From assembly GCA_947373775.1 (NCBI GenBank), contig CANBZE010000111.1, positions 1-6,572 of the forward strand: a stretch of DNA of 6,572 bases. Direction: 5' to 3'. Position 1 is the first letter of the stretch, and the number at the start of each line of letters is the position of its first letter. Source of the stretch: Alphaproteobacteria bacterium. GTDB lineage: Bacteria > Pseudomonadota > Alphaproteobacteria > Micropepsales > Micropepsaceae. Under the pieces are notes generated by a model. That model did no database searches and was not told the DNA's origin. It saw only the letters and a program-made list of their open reading frames with translations. This document shows positions 6,351 to 6,572 of the stretch, piece after piece. The position numbers were made by a program, and so were the translations under genes.

Positions 6351-6572
6351 TGCAGGGCGGGCACGGCGACATCAGCCGGTCCCACACGCAACTGCTTTTC
6401 CCACTTGCTGACAATCACAGCCGCCACCGAATTGCCCACCACATTGGTGGCGCTGCGGCCCATGTCCAGCAGATGGTCCACGCCCAGGATCAGCAGCAAT
6501 CCCGCTTCGGGCAGGTGGAACACCGGCAGGGTTGCGGCGATCACCACCAGCGAAGCGCGCGGCACCCCGGCA
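6338..6572 (-). CDS. Dicarboxylate/amino acid:cation symporter (SDF/DAACS family), C-terminal part
   Basis: Read on the minus strand, the visible 77 codons run from AGVPRASLVVIAATLPVFHL through LLLILGVDHLLDMGRSATNV to VGNSVAAVIVSKWEKQL and a short tail ending at TGA (6340-6338). This is the end of the transport core of sodium- or proton-coupled DctA/GltP-type carriers. 'GVD.LLDM.R...NVVGN..A' corresponds to transmembrane helix 8, which holds substrate- and cation-binding residues; the common form is NVTGD, so the N at the D position may reflect substrate preference. The N-terminal five sixths lie outside the window. The gene converges on the C13 peptidase gene and overlaps it by 13 bases. No terminator is visible between them. 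Substrate cannot be assigned. Confidence 0.9.
   Translation of the reverse strand, partial: AGVPRASLVVIAATLPVFHLPEAGLLLILGVDHLLDMGRSATNVVGNSVAAVIVSKWEKQLRVGPADVAVPALHQVG

Overview
This GC-rich window (roughly two thirds G+C by eye) has the look of an alphaproteobacterial chromosome. The evidence is the xseB-dxs pair followed by a RumA-like RNA methyltransferase, the protein sequence character of each gene, and the GC-rich third codon positions. I cannot name the genus from sequence alone. The region is mostly housekeeping, with signs of local gene decay and rearrangement and one uncommon peptidase.

Layout from left to right. The window opens with the 3' end of a CsbD-family stress protein gene, closed by a strong intrinsic terminator. 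A complete membrane-anchored signal peptide peptidase gene (sppA, 67K type) follows. A roughly 170-base spacer then holds a good sigma-70-type promoter and two perfect inverted repeats. Next is a recognisable but damaged xseB (exonuclease VII small subunit). It has an in-frame TAG in the middle, and its start position reads ATT rather than ATG. dxs (DXP synthase, first step of the MEP isoprenoid pathway) is intact and lies 31 bases downstream. The end of dxs overlaps a RumA/RlmD-type RNA methyltransferase that keeps its Fe-S cysteines, SAM motifs and catalytic residues but lacks the usual N-terminal TRAM domain and any ATG/GTG/TTG start ahead of the cysteine cluster. Its C-terminus runs through a highly structured, REP-like palindromic element. 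Overlapping its stop is a membrane-anchored C13 (legumain-like) cysteine peptidase gene, which probably starts at TTG. The window closes with the 3' end of a convergent, minus-strand dicarboxylate/amino acid:cation symporter gene that overlaps the peptidase gene by 13 bases.

The xseB, dxs, methyltransferase and peptidase genes all run rightward with tiny gaps or overlaps and probably form one transcription unit. No single pathway unites them. The most notable points are the double lesion in xseB, the dxs/methyltransferase junction that looks like the scar of a deletion, the inserted palindromic element, and the C13 peptidase. I do not see a clear new defence, mobile or biosynthetic system, nor any tRNA, rRNA, CRISPR array or transposase.
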